From an uncultured Woeseia sp. (lineage in GTDB: Bacteria > Pseudomonadota > Gammaproteobacteria > Steroidobacterales > Woeseiaceae), in assembly GCA_913031125.1 (NCBI GenBank), contig CAJWFK010000002.1:79146-143145 (forward strand): a stretch of DNA of 64,000 bases, read 5' to 3'. Shown in pieces: positions 63,604-64,000 of the stretch (positions within the stretch are counted from its first letter, which is position 1; each line of letters begins with the position of its first letter). The position numbers were made by a program, and so were the translations under genes. The notes under the pieces are model-generated. The model was given only the letters and a program-made list of their open reading frames with translations, made no database searches and was not told where the DNA came from.

Positions 63604-64000
63604 ATGCCTAAAAATAAAGTGGGCGCGCATATACGGGCCGAAGCTGCTAAAACAGTTCATGCTGTTATTTCGAATGGCCGTTCTCTCGATGCTGCATTAA
63701 GCAATTCGGAAAAAAAATCAAAAACTGTAGATCACTCGCTTTTACGTTTACTGTGTTATGGCACTCTCCGATATTACTTCAGACTTAGGGGACAACTTAA
63801 CTTTCTGTTAACGCGACCACTTAAAGCGAAGGATAGGGTTATAGAGTCACTGTTGTTGGTCGGTATGTTTCAGATCACTGACACACGGGTACCAAATCAT
63901 GCTGCGGTATCGTCAGCAGTGGAAGCGGCCCGTATTTTAGGAAAACCTCAGTACACCAAATTAGTTAATGGGGTGCTGAGAAACTACGTGCGCCATGGTA
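63604..64000 (+). CDS. rsmB: 16S rRNA (cytosine-967-C5) methyltransferase, 5' part
   Basis: The first 132 codons of RsmB (Sun/Fmu), cut by the window edge. Only the N-terminal NusB-like RNA-binding domain is included: RAEAAKTVHAVISNGRSLD, LLRLLCYGTLRYYFRL and LVNGVLRNYVR are typical. The start is ATG 63604. The def-fmt-rsmB order is standard. Confidence 0.92.
   Translation, partial: MPKNKVGAHIRAEAAKTVHAVISNGRSLDAALSNSEKKSKTVDHSLLRLLCYGTLRYYFRLRGQLNFLLTRPLKAKDRVIESLLLVGMFQITDTRVPNHAAVSSAVEAARILGKPQYTKLVNGVLRNYVRHG

Overview
The window is a contiguous, gene-dense stretch of a gammaproteobacterial chromosome around its replication origin. The order glyS-gmhB-plsC / gyrB-recF-dnaN-dnaA / rpmH-rnpA-yidC-mnmE-mnmG / rsmG-parA-parB / atpIBEFHAGDC / glmU-glmS, followed by tag-hemF-tsaC-topA-smg-LysM / def-fmt-rsmB, resembles the origin region of Pseudomonas-like Gammaproteobacteria. 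Base composition is moderate and the spacing tight. An AcuI-type reductase, a methylcitrate cluster and several exported hydrolases would suit a free-living, probably marine heterotroph. That ecological reading is inference, and no rRNA or tRNA gene is present to anchor taxonomy.

Layout. 1-9.3 kb is the replication core: glyS (3' part), gmhB and plsC on +, then gyrB, recF, dnaN and dnaA on -. Two parS-type sites lie inside recF and a candidate oriC with DnaA boxes lies between dnaA and dnaN. 8.8-23.6 kb is a long + strand run from rpmH to parB. Inside it, a six-gene block (MBL-fold hydrolase, acuI, serine hydrolase, prpB, prpC, prpD) separates mnmG from rsmG. 23.6-30.7 kb is a complete F1Fo ATP synthase operon with a strong promoter and a terminator-like hairpin in its leader. 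30.7-36 kb holds four exported hydrolases, and 36-39.3 kb is glmU-glmS.

39.3-43.6 kb is an AT-rich accessory island. It carries an HTH-fused Dcm-like cytosine methyltransferase, a probable partner restriction endonuclease, the C-terminal stump of a second methyltransferase, a convergent Vsr repair endonuclease, and short or broken ORFs. 43.6-54.2 kb carries two small membrane proteins, a cupin, an HD-domain protein, xthA, prlC, gor, a CocE-type hydrolase, aroE and hemB. 54.3-64 kb carries tag, a DapA-family aldolase, hemF, tsaC, topA, smg, a LysM lipoprotein, def, fmt and the 5' part of rsmB. dprA and yidD are missing from their usual places.

The most notable observations concern gene starts and control sites. 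tsaC lies in the same frame as topA directly after its TGA, and its conserved N-terminus has no ATG, GTG or TTG upstream. rnpA shows the same problem. A 13-bp direct repeat fills the -35/-10 spacer of a good promoter for tag. The parAB genes are matched by parS sites in recF. The acuI-prpBCD block links acryloyl-CoA reduction to propionyl-CoA oxidation. The restriction-modification/Vsr island is the most likely place for horizontally acquired biology. I saw no CRISPR array, transposase or prophage.
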